A stretch of 6,405 bases of DNA, taken from positions 1-6,405 of the forward strand of contig JALTEW010000371.1 in the NCBI GenBank assembly GCA_027073795.1, read 5' to 3'. This DNA is from a bacterium (GTDB lineage: Bacteria > Desulfobacterota > S145-22). Shown in pieces: positions 1-6,247 of the stretch. The translations under genes and the position numbers were made by a program. Positions within the stretch are counted from its first letter, which is position 1, and each line of letters starts with the position of its first letter. Under the pieces are notes generated by a model, which saw nothing but the letters and a program-made list of their open reading frames with translations, was not told where the DNA came from and did not search any database.

Positions 1-1548
1 CCCAAGGGGAAAATCTATCTCTACAAATTAACCCGGGAAGGGCTTTTTGAAAGAATCCTCAACCCAGAGATGGAAAGACTCGACCCTGAAAATGTGATTG
101 ACATCGTCTCCGGCAGTTATGACCTTAAAGAGGGGCTGCAGAGCGCCATAAACCAGAGGAGTACTGTCTTCAAAAAACCCCGTGAAACAAAACAGAATGG
201 GGCTTCACCGTTTCTATGGGCCATACCTCTCTTCTTGGCGGACCAGGATGGGGGGAAAAGAGCGGTTGGGGGGCTTGTCTGTAAGGCATCGGTCAACGTC
301 GAAGCAAAGATAGATGAAGTAAACCTCTCTTACTACCTAGAGAATTTCTCCAGTGTCTTGCCTCCCCTTGTCACCTTCATCCTTTCGCTTGAAAACGTCA
401 GCGAACGGGAGGAAAGGCTTTCCACATTCTCGAACAAGATGGGAATCAGCGAGGAACGCATGATCCACCAACAGCGCCTGGCGCTGATTGGCCAATTAGC
501 CACCGGTGCTGCCCATGAAATAAACAACCCTTTGGCCGTCATTTCTGTCAAGGCCCAGATGCTTGAAAAAAGAATCAGTAAGGAAGACAGCGAAAAATTT
601 ATCAAGGTCATCCTTGGGCAGACGGACAGAATTGCCAAGATAACAACAGACCTGATGAATTTCGCCCGGCCCACGAAACCCAAACAGGAATCTGTGCAGC
701 TCAGAGACATCCTGGACCAGGTAGAGTCCGTCATTAGTGCACGAGTCAGTCTTCGGGACATTCAGTTCAAGGATAAGGTATCCAAGGATCTCCCGGCCAT
801 TTACGTGGACCCAAAACAGATTGAACAGGTCTTGATTAACCTGGTTATCAACGCCCGTCATGCCGTGCAAGAGGGTGGGAAAATAGAGATTGAAGCGGAA
901 AAAACCAAGAATTACATTGTTGTATCCGTAAGTGATAACGGGACAGGCATCAAAAAGGAAAATCTTCCAAGGATCTTTGACCCGTTCTTCACAACAAAAA
1001 CAGAAGGAAAGGGCACAGGACTTGGGCTTCCCATCTCCCAGCGCATCATAGAAATCAATGGAGGAAAAATTACCGTCGAAAGCGAGGAGGGTAGAGGAAC
1101 CACCTTCCAGGTATGGCTCCCCATCGACCAGAGCCACGCCCTGAGCGAACTGCCTCGCGGTTATCCAACCCGTCAGGAAGAAAAGGGCAAGGCGGCACGG
1201 CGTATTCTGGTGGTTGAAGATGAACAATTCCTGCGAGAAGTTTTAAAGGAGAACCTGACCCGAGACGATATTCACGTGGATGCAGCGGAAGATGGTCTTG
1301 CCGCGATCGACTATCTCAAGAAAAACACCTATGATATCGCCATCCTTGACCTGGTCATGCCCCGGATGAACGGTGTGGAACTGATAGGGTGGTTGCGGAA
1401 AAACGTCCCTGACCTACCAGTTATTGTCATCTCAGCCGTAGCATCGGAAGAGGAAGCAAAAAAACTTTATAAGCTTGGTGTAAAAAAATTCATGAAGAAG
1501 CCTTTCAAAATTGAAGAGATTCTTGACATCGTTAATGACTTAACTTAA
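1..1548 (+). CDS. Hybrid sensor histidine kinase with C-terminal receiver domain (5' partial)
   Basis: The frame is open to the first base of the window, so the gene starts upstream and the ATG at 70 is probably internal; 515 residues are visible. Numbering from the first visible codon, residues 1-133 resemble the end of a GAF-type sensory domain. A HisKA helix pair (about 162-226) has the H-box ATGAAHEINNPL with phospho-acceptor His172. The HATPase_c domain follows with N-box Asn284 (NLVINA), G1 DNGTGI at 312-317, F-box FDPFFTTK at 326-333 and G2 GKGTGLGL from 336. After a short linker, residues 401-515 form a CheY-like receiver with acidic pair Glu406/Asp407, phospho-acceptor Asp450 (ILDLVMP), Ser478 and Lys500 (KKPF). 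All catalytic residues are present, so it should autophosphorylate and pass phosphate to its own receiver. No transmembrane segment is visible, but the N-terminus is missing. No output domain or partner regulator is seen, so the signal and target are unknown. Confidence 0.95.
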   Translation, partial: PKGKIYLYKLTREGLFERILNPEMERLDPENVIDIVSGSYDLKEGLQSAINQRSTVFKKPRETKQNGASPFLWAIPLFLADQDGGKRAVGGLVCKASVNVEAKIDEVNLSYYLENFSSVLPPLVTFILSLENVSEREERLSTFSNKMGISEERMIHQQRLALIGQLATGAAHEINNPLAVISVKAQMLEKRISKEDSEKFIKVILGQTDRIAKITTDLMNFARPTKPKQESVQLRDILDQVESVISARVSLRDIQFKDKVSKDLPAIYVDPKQIEQVLINLVINARHAVQEGGKIEIEAEKTKNYIVVSVSDNGTGIKKENLPRIFDPFFTTKTEGKGTGLGLPISQRIIEINGGKITVESEEGRGTTFQVWLPIDQSHALSELPRGYPTRQEEKGKAARRILVVEDEQFLREVLKENLTRDDIHVDAAEDGLAAIDYLKKNTYDIAILDLVMPRMNGVELIGWLRKNVPDLPVIVISAVASEEEAKKLYKLGVKKFMKKPFKIEEILDIVNDLT

Positions 1549-1558
1549 CCCCCCTGTT

Positions 1559-1587
1559 TTGACATCTTCCATCGTTACTGATATAAA
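1559..1587 (+). promoter_or_regulatory. Sigma-70 promoter for tRNA-Arg
   Basis: A perfect -35 TTGACA (1559-1564) is followed by a 17-nt spacer and the -10 TATAAA (1582-1587), which matches the consensus at five of six positions. A TG at 1579-1580 adds an extended -10 motif. Transcription would start near 1593-1595, only a few bases before the tRNA 5' end at 1598, so the leader to be removed by RNase P is very short. The -35 lies 10 bp after the kinase stop codon. The match to consensus is seen directly; activity is inferred. Confidence 0.8.
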
Positions 1588-1597
1588 GAAACCCCAT

Positions 1598-1673
1598 GCC
1601 CCCGTAGCTCAGGGGATAGAGCACAGGATTCCTAATCCTGGTGCCGCACGTTCGAATCGTGCCGGGGGCGCCA
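1598..1673 (+). tRNA. tRNA-Arg (anticodon CCT, reads AGG)
   Basis: A full cloverleaf can be folded by eye. The acceptor stem GCCCCCG (1598-1604) pairs with CGGGGGC (1663-1669) over 7 bp. The D-stem is GCTC/GAGC, the anticodon stem CAGGA/TCCTG encloses loop TTCCTAA with anticodon CCT at 1631-1633, and the T-stem GCACG/CGTGC encloses loop TTCGAAT. The discriminator is G1670, and CCA is encoded at 1671-1673. Anticodon CCU specifies arginine and reads the AGG codon. A strong promoter lies immediately upstream. No rho-independent terminator follows, so read-through into the exported-protein gene 64 bp downstream is possible. Confidence 0.97.
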
Positions 1674-1737
1674 GTTTCTTTCACTCAAAAGGAGAAAACA
1701 TCTTAACAAGAAGGTTGACTCCGTGGGAGAATAAACC

Positions 1738-2163
1738 ATGAAAAAACTTTTTATTCCTGTTTTCGTAGTTATCTGTGTGCTTTTTATCTCGGTTCTCTCG
1801 TATGCGCAAGAGAAAATACCTGTAAAGCTTGAGGCTCAGAACGCTCAGAATGACGTGGTCGGAAAACGGCTAACCCACCTGATCACACAGGGAATCAATA
1901 CCTCTGACAGCCTGAAGTCGACCGGAGAAGAAGGTTTCATGTTAATCTGCAACATCCTGACGGTAAAGATCCACGGCCGTCCGAGTTGTGCTTACTCATA
2001 CATCGTCTATTCAAACACCTATGGAAAGATGAGCCCCGTTCTCGGCCATCACCTTGGTATCTGCAGCAATATTACGGTCGATGATGCAGCCCGACGCATC
2101 ATTGAAAACCTGCAGGAAAGTGCAGAAAAATTCAGTACCAGCCTGAAAAAATCAGGGGAATAA
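1738..2163 (+). CDS. Small exported protein of unknown function
   Basis: This 141-residue protein starts at an ATG with a good ribosome site, GGGAG at 1725-1729, eight bases upstream. Residues 1-23 are a classical Sec signal peptide: Lys-Lys at positions 2-3, a hydrophobic core, then Ser-Tyr-Ala before a likely signal peptidase I cut ahead of Gln24. There is no lipobox, since the only Cys in the signal (Cys13) is mid-core. The mature part of about 118 residues has three cysteines (71, 84, 109), a predicted mixed alpha/beta middle and a charged amphipathic helix from about 114 to 138. The pattern of a VGKRL segment near residue 41, a central beta region and a Gly-x-Cys segment before an AA-rich helix loosely recalls small uncharacterised exported proteins of proteobacteria, but this is from memory and weak. 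It stands alone between two tRNA genes. A periplasmic location is inferred; function is unknown. Confidence 0.8.
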   Translation: MKKLFIPVFVVICVLFISVLSYAQEKIPVKLEAQNAQNDVVGKRLTHLITQGINTSDSLKSTGEEGFMLICNILTVKIHGRPSCAYSYIVYSNTYGKMSPVLGHHLGICSNITVDDAARRIIENLQESAEKFSTSLKKSGE

Positions 2164-2242
2164 AGGCCATACCTAAATCCATGTCAAAGAACGGACAGCT
2201 TCTATCCACCTCTCCACAACGCCTTCCCATAGCATGTTTTAT

Positions 2243-2271
2243 TTGACAACCCAGGGGGCTTTTGGTATGTT
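2243..2271 (+). promoter_or_regulatory. Probable sigma-70 promoter for tRNA-Val (and perhaps yebC-ruvCAB)
   Basis: A perfect -35 TTGACA (2243-2248), a 17-nt spacer and the -10 TATGTT (2266-2271, four of six matches) with an extended -10 TG at 2263-2264. The start would fall near 2278, about a dozen bases before the tRNA. The layout repeats that of the tRNA-Arg promoter. The rest of the 127-bp gap after the exported-protein gene (2164-2242) shows no hairpin, repeat or reading frame that I can support. No other good promoter is seen before yebC, so this one may also drive the operon. Confidence 0.65.
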
Positions 2272-2290
2272 ATTTTAGAAACTTGAGTGC

Positions 2291-2365
2291 GGGCGGTTAA
2301 CTCAGGGGGAGAGTGCTACCTTCACACGGTAGAAGCCACTGGTTCAAATCCAGTACCGCCCACCA
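2291..2365 (+). tRNA. tRNA-Val (anticodon CAC, reads GTG)
   Basis: The cloverleaf folds cleanly. The acceptor stem GGGCGGT (2291-2297) pairs with ACCGCCC (2355-2361). The D-stem is ACTC/GAGT, the anticodon stem CTACC/GGTAG encloses loop TTCACAC with anticodon CAC at 2323-2325, and the T-stem ACTGG/CCAGT encloses loop TTCAAAT. The discriminator is A2362, and CCA is encoded at 2363-2365. The CAC anticodon reads the valine codon GTG. Its 3' end is only 37 bp before the yebC start codon, with no terminator between, so tRNA and mRNA probably share a transcript. Confidence 0.97.
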
Positions 2366-2402
2366 GTTTTTAAATACCTATTTATCTGTAAAAGAGGAAT
2401 TT

Positions 2403-3146
2403 ATGTCCGGTCATTCAAAATGGAGCACCATCAAGCGGAAAAAAGGCGCCCTCGATGCCAAACGAGGGAAGATTTTTACCAAACTCATAAAGGAAATTAG
2501 CGTTGCCGCTCGGATGGGCGGGGGTGACCCGGAATCCAACCCACGCCTGCGCGCCGCAATCGCCGCGGCCAAGGCGGAAAATATGCCCAAGGATAATATC
2601 GAACGCGCCATCAAAAAGGGAACAGGGGAGCTTGAAGGCACCCAGTATGAGGAGCTGGTCTATGAAGGCTACGGGCCAGGGGGGATAGCGGTTCTTGTAA
2701 AGGTCCTGACAGACAATAAAAACCGAAGCATTGCGGAAGTGCGCCATATCTTCACGAAACACGGTGGGAACCTGGGAGAAAATGGTTGTGTCTCCTGGAT
2801 GTTCGATAAAAAGGGCCTGCTTGTTTTTTCCAAGGACCAGGTTTCGGAGGACGATGTCATGACCGTTGCCCTGGAAGCTGGCGCGGATGATATCAAGGAA
2901 ACCGAGAAAGAATACGAGGTAACGGTTGATCCGTCAGAATTTGAAACTGTCAAAGAGGCCTTTGACAAAGCGGGTATCCCCTATCTCGTTGCCGAGATCA
3001 GCATGATCCCCCAGAATACCATCCCCCTGGAGGGCAAAGACGCCGAAAAAATGCTCAAGCTCATGGATGCCCTGGAAGATTCCGATGACGTTCAAAACGC
3101 CTACGCGAACTTTGACATCTCCGACGCGATTATGGAAACCCTATAA
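2403..3146 (+). CDS. yebC: YebC/PmpR family protein (TACO1-like)
   Basis: The 247-residue product matches the usual family length of about 245-250. It opens with the hallmark MSGHSKWSTIKRKKG and continues with a basic helical region ending near GGGDPESNPRLR. The middle carries the family motifs NMPKDNIERAIKKG and YEGYGPGGIA, and the end is the typical LEDSDDVQNAYANFDIS. An upstream in-frame ATG at 2313 is rejected because it lies inside the tRNA-Val gene; the chosen ATG at 2403 has AGAGGA just upstream and gives the conserved N-terminus. Family members have been described as DNA-binding transcription regulators, and more recently as translation factors that relieve ribosome stalling at polyproline stretches; which role applies here cannot be told from sequence. 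It sits 12 bp before ruvC, a widely conserved neighbourhood, and is probably the first protein gene of the ruv operon. Confidence 0.97.
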   Translation: MSGHSKWSTIKRKKGALDAKRGKIFTKLIKEISVAARMGGGDPESNPRLRAAIAAAKAENMPKDNIERAIKKGTGELEGTQYEELVYEGYGPGGIAVLVKVLTDNKNRSIAEVRHIFTKHGGNLGENGCVSWMFDKKGLLVFSKDQVSEDDVMTVALEAGADDIKETEKEYEVTVDPSEFETVKEAFDKAGIPYLVAEISMIPQNTIPLEGKDAEKMLKLMDALEDSDDVQNAYANFDISDAIMETL

Positions 3147-3158
3147 GATGACCCACTC

Positions 3159-3653
3159 ATGAAGGTGCTCGGGATCGATCCCGGTTCGCTTGTGACGGGT
3201 TACGGGATTATTTTTTCTGAAAACCAAATTCCTCATTACCTCAGTCATGGTCTCATTAAGATGCGGCGCAATGACCCCCTTTTTGAAAGACTTGGGAAGG
3301 TCTTCGAAGGTATCGTAAAGGTTATCGACATGTATCAGCCGGACATCCTTGCTATTGAGAAGGTCTTTTTCGCGAAGAACCCTCATTCCGCCCTTATGCT
3401 GGGGCATGCCAGGGGAGTTGCCCTTCTCCCCGGAGTCCTGAAAAACATGAAAATATACGAATACACCCCACTGGAAATCAAACAGTCCGTCGTGGGATAC
3501 GGGCAGGCCACCAAACAGCAGGTTAAAGAAATGGTGACACGGCTTCTCTCCATACAGGATAACCTGACCTACGACGCAAGCGATGCCTTGGCCGTGGGCA
3601 TTTGCTGTCTCCAGCATCTTCAGGGCGGGTTGCACAAGCGGGGGGTCGCATGA
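3159..3653 (+). CDS. ruvC: Holliday junction endonuclease RuvC
   Basis: RuvC is the dimeric RNase H-fold nuclease that cuts four-way DNA junctions symmetrically after branch migration by RuvAB. The 164-residue protein is of normal length. It starts with the family motif MKVLGIDPGS, and all four metal-binding acidic residues can be placed: Asp7, Glu67 (in LAIEKVFF), Asp139 and Asp142 (in YDASDALAVG). The region around residues 70-90 (FFAKNPHSALMLGHARGV) is the usual DNA-contact segment. No clear Shine-Dalgarno sequence lies before the ATG, and the gene is 12 bp from yebC, so translational coupling is likely. Its TGA stop overlaps the ruvA start as ATGA, tying the subunits of the complex together. 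No LexA-type operator is visible nearby. Confidence 0.97.
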   Translation: MKVLGIDPGSLVTGYGIIFSENQIPHYLSHGLIKMRRNDPLFERLGKVFEGIVKVIDMYQPDILAIEKVFFAKNPHSALMLGHARGVALLPGVLKNMKIYEYTPLEIKQSVVGYGQATKQQVKEMVTRLLSIQDNLTYDASDALAVGICCLQHLQGGLHKRGVA

Positions 3654-4261
3654 TTGCCTGGCTGAAGGGAACTCTTATCGAAAAAAGAGTGGATGAAATT
3701 ATCCTTAATGTAGGTGGGGTGGGTTACCGGATCCACGTTCCCCTGTCCACTTATTACACGCTCCCGGAAAACGGAAACGAGGTAGCCCTGAGGGTATACA
3801 CCCATGTGCGGGAAGACCAGATCAGCCTCTATGGATTCGCCGACGAAATGGAACGAGAGTGGTTTCAGCACCTGATCCGCATCTCCGGTATAGGTCCCAG
3901 GCTCGCCATCAACATCCTTTCGGGTATTTCCTCCGAGGACCTAAAACTGGCCATTGCCTCCGGGGATGCCACCCGGCTTCAGGCCATCCCGGGAATTGGG
4001 AAAAAGATGGCGGCGAGAATGGTCGTGGAGCTGAGGGAACTTTATCCCTCCCTGACGGGGGAAGCACAGGGCGTCTCCGCCCCCCTTCCGGAAAGCTCCG
4101 CTACACTCTTCACAGATGCCGTCTCCGCTCTTATGAACCTCGGTTTTAAGCCCCAAGAGTCTTCAAAAACCGTCCGAAAAATTTTATCGGATTCACCTGA
4201 AAACCCCATGCTCAAGGATGTCATCAAAGTTGCCTTGAAGTCACTCCAAAGGTCAAAATAA
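3650..4261 (+). CDS. ruvA: Holliday junction DNA helicase subunit RuvA
   Basis: RuvA binds the four-way junction as a tetramer and loads RuvB rings. The start at 3650 gives the standard MIAWLKGTL N-terminus and 203 residues, the same length as the E. coli protein; an in-frame ATG at 3602 is rejected because it would add 16 unrelated residues inside ruvC. Domain I is an OB-fold (about 1-64) with the acidic pin Glu55-Asp56, which helps separate strands. Domain II has two helix-hairpin-helix motifs, ISGIGPRLA (78-86) and IPGIGKKMA (113-121), that grip the DNA backbone. After a flexible linker (about 138-152), domain III (about 153-203) is the small RuvB-binding helical bundle. The start overlaps the ruvC stop (ATGA), and a G-run at 3641-3645 may serve as ribosome site. 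Confidence 0.97.
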   Translation: MIAWLKGTLIEKRVDEIILNVGGVGYRIHVPLSTYYTLPENGNEVALRVYTHVREDQISLYGFADEMEREWFQHLIRISGIGPRLAINILSGISSEDLKLAIASGDATRLQAIPGIGKKMAARMVVELRELYPSLTGEAQGVSAPLPESSATLFTDAVSALMNLGFKPQESSKTVRKILSDSPENPMLKDVIKVALKSLQRSK

Positions 4262-5284
4262 ATGGAAGAACGTTCCTACCTTTCCCCAGCCCGCACCGAA
4301 GAGGATATATCGACAGAATCCAGCCTGCGCCCTGGCACCCTCAAGGAATACATCGGGCAGCAAAAGGTAAAGGAGCGGCTCTCCATTTATCTCCAGGCGG
4401 CGAAGAACCGTAAGGAAAGCCTGGATCACGTTCTCTTGTATGGTCCCCCTGGGCTAGGGAAAACTACCCTCGCCCATATCATCTCAAATGAGATGGGGGT
4501 CCATATCCTGGCAACCTCGGGGCCAGTCATCGAGCGCCCTGGCGACCTCGCGGCGATTCTGACAAACCTCTCGCCGGGAGATGTCCTCTTTATTGATGAA
4601 ATTCACCGCCTCAGCCACGTGATTGAGGAAATTCTCTATCCAGCCATGGAGGAATTTCAGATAGACATTGTCATCGGTCAGGGGCCAGCCGCGCGGTCTA
4701 TCAAGCTCGATCTTGCCCCCTTTACCCTTGTAGGTGCCACCACACGCGCCGGTATGCTGACATCCCCCCTCCGCGACCGTTTCGGGATCGTCCAGCGTCT
4801 CGATTTCTATTCTATAGAGGAGCTTAAAACGCTGGTGCTCCGATCAGCGCGTATCCTTTCCATTTCCATTACCGATGATGGGGCCTATGAGATTGCCTCC
4901 CGTTCACGGGGAACACCAAGGATCGCCAACCGGTTGCTAAAACGGGTGCGGGATTTTGCCGAGGTCAAGGCGGATGGGACCATTACAAAAACGGTAGCGG
5001 ATGAGTCCCTCTATGCCATGGAGATCGACAAAAAGGGGTTTGATCCCATGGACCAACGTCTTTTACTTACCATCCTTGACAAGTTTGACGGGGGACCGGT
5101 TGGGATTGAAACCTTGGCCACCTCTCTCAGCGAGGACAAGGAAACGATTGAAGACGTTTATGAGCCTTTCCTGATTCAGGAGGGATTTATCAAGCGAACT
5201 CCCCGTGGACGTATCGCAACCCCTACAGCTTATACCTATTTCAAGCGATCCCTCGGGGAAAAAGGCCAAAAAACCCTTTTTTAA
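4262..5284 (+). CDS. ruvB: Holliday junction branch-migration ATPase RuvB
   Basis: RuvB is the AAA+ hexameric motor that pumps DNA through the RuvA-held junction. The 340-residue protein has all family hallmarks: an N-terminal SLRPGTLKEYIGQ segment (21-33), Walker A GPPGLGKTT (61-69), Walker B DVLFIDEIH (107-115), sensor 1 GATTRAG (158-164), the arginine-finger region PLRDRFG (169-175) and sensor 2 RGTPRIANRLL (216-226). A C-terminal winged-helix domain (about 262-332) contains the typical GGPVGIETLA and RTPRGR stretches used for DNA contact. The ATG follows the ruvA stop codon with no gap (TAA then ATG), with AAAGG at 4248-4252 as likely ribosome site. Its stop codon lies 3 bp from that of the convergent RodZ-like gene. 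No frameshift or missing motif was seen. Confidence 0.98.
   Translation: MEERSYLSPARTEEDISTESSLRPGTLKEYIGQQKVKERLSIYLQAAKNRKESLDHVLLYGPPGLGKTTLAHIISNEMGVHILATSGPVIERPGDLAAILTNLSPGDVLFIDEIHRLSHVIEEILYPAMEEFQIDIVIGQGPAARSIKLDLAPFTLVGATTRAGMLTSPLRDRFGIVQRLDFYSIEELKTLVLRSARILSISITDDGAYEIASRSRGTPRIANRLLKRVRDFAEVKADGTITKTVADESLYAMEIDKKGFDPMDQRLLLTILDKFDGGPVGIETLATSLSEDKETIEDVYEPFLIQEGFIKRTPRGRIATPTAYTYFKRSLGEKGQKTLF
5259..5281. terminator. Possible weak bidirectional terminator hairpin
   Basis: AAAAAGG (5259-5265) and CCTTTTT (5275-5281) form a perfect 7-bp inverted repeat around a 9-nt A-rich loop, just before the ruvB stop codon. Read from either strand, the 3' arm ends in a T-run, as a shared terminator would. 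The stem is mostly A-T and the T-run is inside it, so it would be weak. It is the only candidate at this convergent junction, and it could be chance in an A-rich Lys-Thr-Leu-Phe coding tail. Confidence 0.25.
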
Positions 5285-5287
5285 CCT

Positions 5288-6235
5288 TTACCTGTTTCCT
5301 TCGAGGGGGAGCTTCAAGCGGACTACCTGTCCCGGTTTTCCAATATCTTCCAACTTTTTGCCATTGAAAATGATATCGATGCCCCCTGCGTTTCCAATTA
5401 GCAGCTCAACAGACTTTTCAACCCTTGTGGAAAAGGTTTCGCCCGGTTTCAGAAGTACCTGTTTCCGCAACTTGCCACCGATTTTGAGCCCAATCCAGGT
5501 TTCCATCTTAGCCGTAATGATGAGGTTGTCTTTAGGTAAGGGTTGCGCTTCGGCTGTTTGAGAAGCACCTTTACCCCCCTCTGCCTTTTCAGGTGGCACC
5601 GGTCTAACTGTGGTGTTCGCTGTCTTCTTTTCGGCAGGGATGGAGGCTTGCCCTCCCCCCGGTGAAACCGAAGAAGACCCCTTTTCTTCCAGAGAAGGCG
5701 ATGCGGTTACCGATTCTGCCGGCCTTTCAGTAGAACCCGGTATCGTGCTGTTCGGAACGACGGTTACTGTTTCCTGCTTCTCTTCTCCAGGTGGTTTAAC
5801 CACCGTTGTCTCAACACGTTCCGCTTTCTTCCCGGATATCCATTTTATCGACTTGTAAAAACGCGTAACAACTAAGTATGTTCCCCCCACCAGCAAGATC
5901 AGGGTAATGGTTACAATAATCCAAGCATATTTTTTCTTTTTCTCTCCCAGGCTTTCATGAGGTTGCGTTTCAAAGGAGGGGCAAGAGATTGCCGCATCCT
6001 TAAGGGGGCAGGAAGATTCAAACAGATCAAGAACCAGTTCCTCATCCCCTTCCACAACCCTTGCATAGGCCCGGACAAACCCCTTGACAAAAATTCTTTG
6101 AGGAAGCTTATCCCATTCCTCATTTTCCAGTGCCGACAAAATGGACTCCCGCACCTTGATGGCCTTTGCAACATCCTTCAAGGTCATCCCTTTCTCTTCT
6201 CTCAAACTCTTTAACTTCTCCCCAAGCGTTTCCAT
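5288..6235 (-). CDS. rodZ: RodZ-like protein: HTH domain, single membrane span, C-terminal DUF4115-type domain
   Basis: RodZ proteins are bitopic inner-membrane proteins whose cytoplasmic HTH domain binds MreB, linking the actin-like cytoskeleton to wall synthesis. This 315-residue protein has the same order of parts. Residues 1-70 form an Xre-type helix-turn-helix with the family signature LPQRIFVKGFVRAYARVV (44-61). A basic patch (KKKK, 99-102) precedes one hydrophobic span at about 104-124, implying N-in topology. A Pro/Ser/Thr/Glu-rich linker runs from about 140 to 236, and a beta-rich C-terminal domain (about 238-312) contains TWIGLKI and GNAGGIDIIFNGKKL, as in DUF4115. The ATG has AGGG (6243-6246 on the + strand) seven bases upstream. 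The gene starts 12 bp after era, so the two are probably cotranscribed. Function is inferred from architecture; mreB is not in the window, and related HTH-membrane proteins of other roles exist. Confidence 0.88.
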   Translation of the reverse strand: METLGEKLKSLREEKGMTLKDVAKAIKVRESILSALENEEWDKLPQRIFVKGFVRAYARVVEGDEELVLDLFESSCPLKDAAISCPSFETQPHESLGEKKKKYAWIIVTITLILLVGGTYLVVTRFYKSIKWISGKKAERVETTVVKPPGEEKQETVTVVPNSTIPGSTERPAESVTASPSLEEKGSSSVSPGGGQASIPAEKKTANTTVRPVPPEKAEGGKGASQTAEAQPLPKDNLIITAKMETWIGLKIGGKLRKQVLLKPGETFSTRVEKSVELLIGNAGGIDIIFNGKKLEDIGKPGQVVRLKLPLEGNR

Positions 6236-6247
6236 ACCATTTCCCTG

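Noticed and set aside
496..1227. Long minus-strand open frame opposite the kinase gene
   Set aside because: It lies entirely antisense to well-conserved kinase motifs, has no recognisable domain and no ribosome site, and is best explained as a shadow of the coding strand.
1559..1741. Short plus-strand frame across the tRNA-Arg gene
   Set aside because: It reads through the promoter and the whole tRNA, and its peptide shows no protein-like pattern.
2150..2165. Small hairpin near the end of the exported-protein gene as a terminator
   Set aside because: The CTGA/TCAG stem is only 4 bp, lies in the coding region, and has no following T-run.
1598..2365. Genomic island or integration site between the two tRNA genes
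   Set aside because: There is no integrase, no direct repeat of either tRNA 3' end, and only one short intact gene between them.
2313..2402. N-terminal extension of yebC starting at an upstream ATG
   Set aside because: The extension is translated tRNA-Val sequence. The ATG at 2403 has a ribosome site and gives the conserved MSGHSKW start.
3602..3649. N-terminal extension of ruvA inside ruvC
   Set aside because: The standard RuvA N-terminus begins at 3650 and gives exactly the family length; the extra residues are unrelated.
5205..5561. Plus-strand frame running from the end of ruvB into the RodZ-like gene
   Set aside because: It is out of frame with ruvB and antisense to the RodZ-like C-terminal domain, with no start signal or domain.
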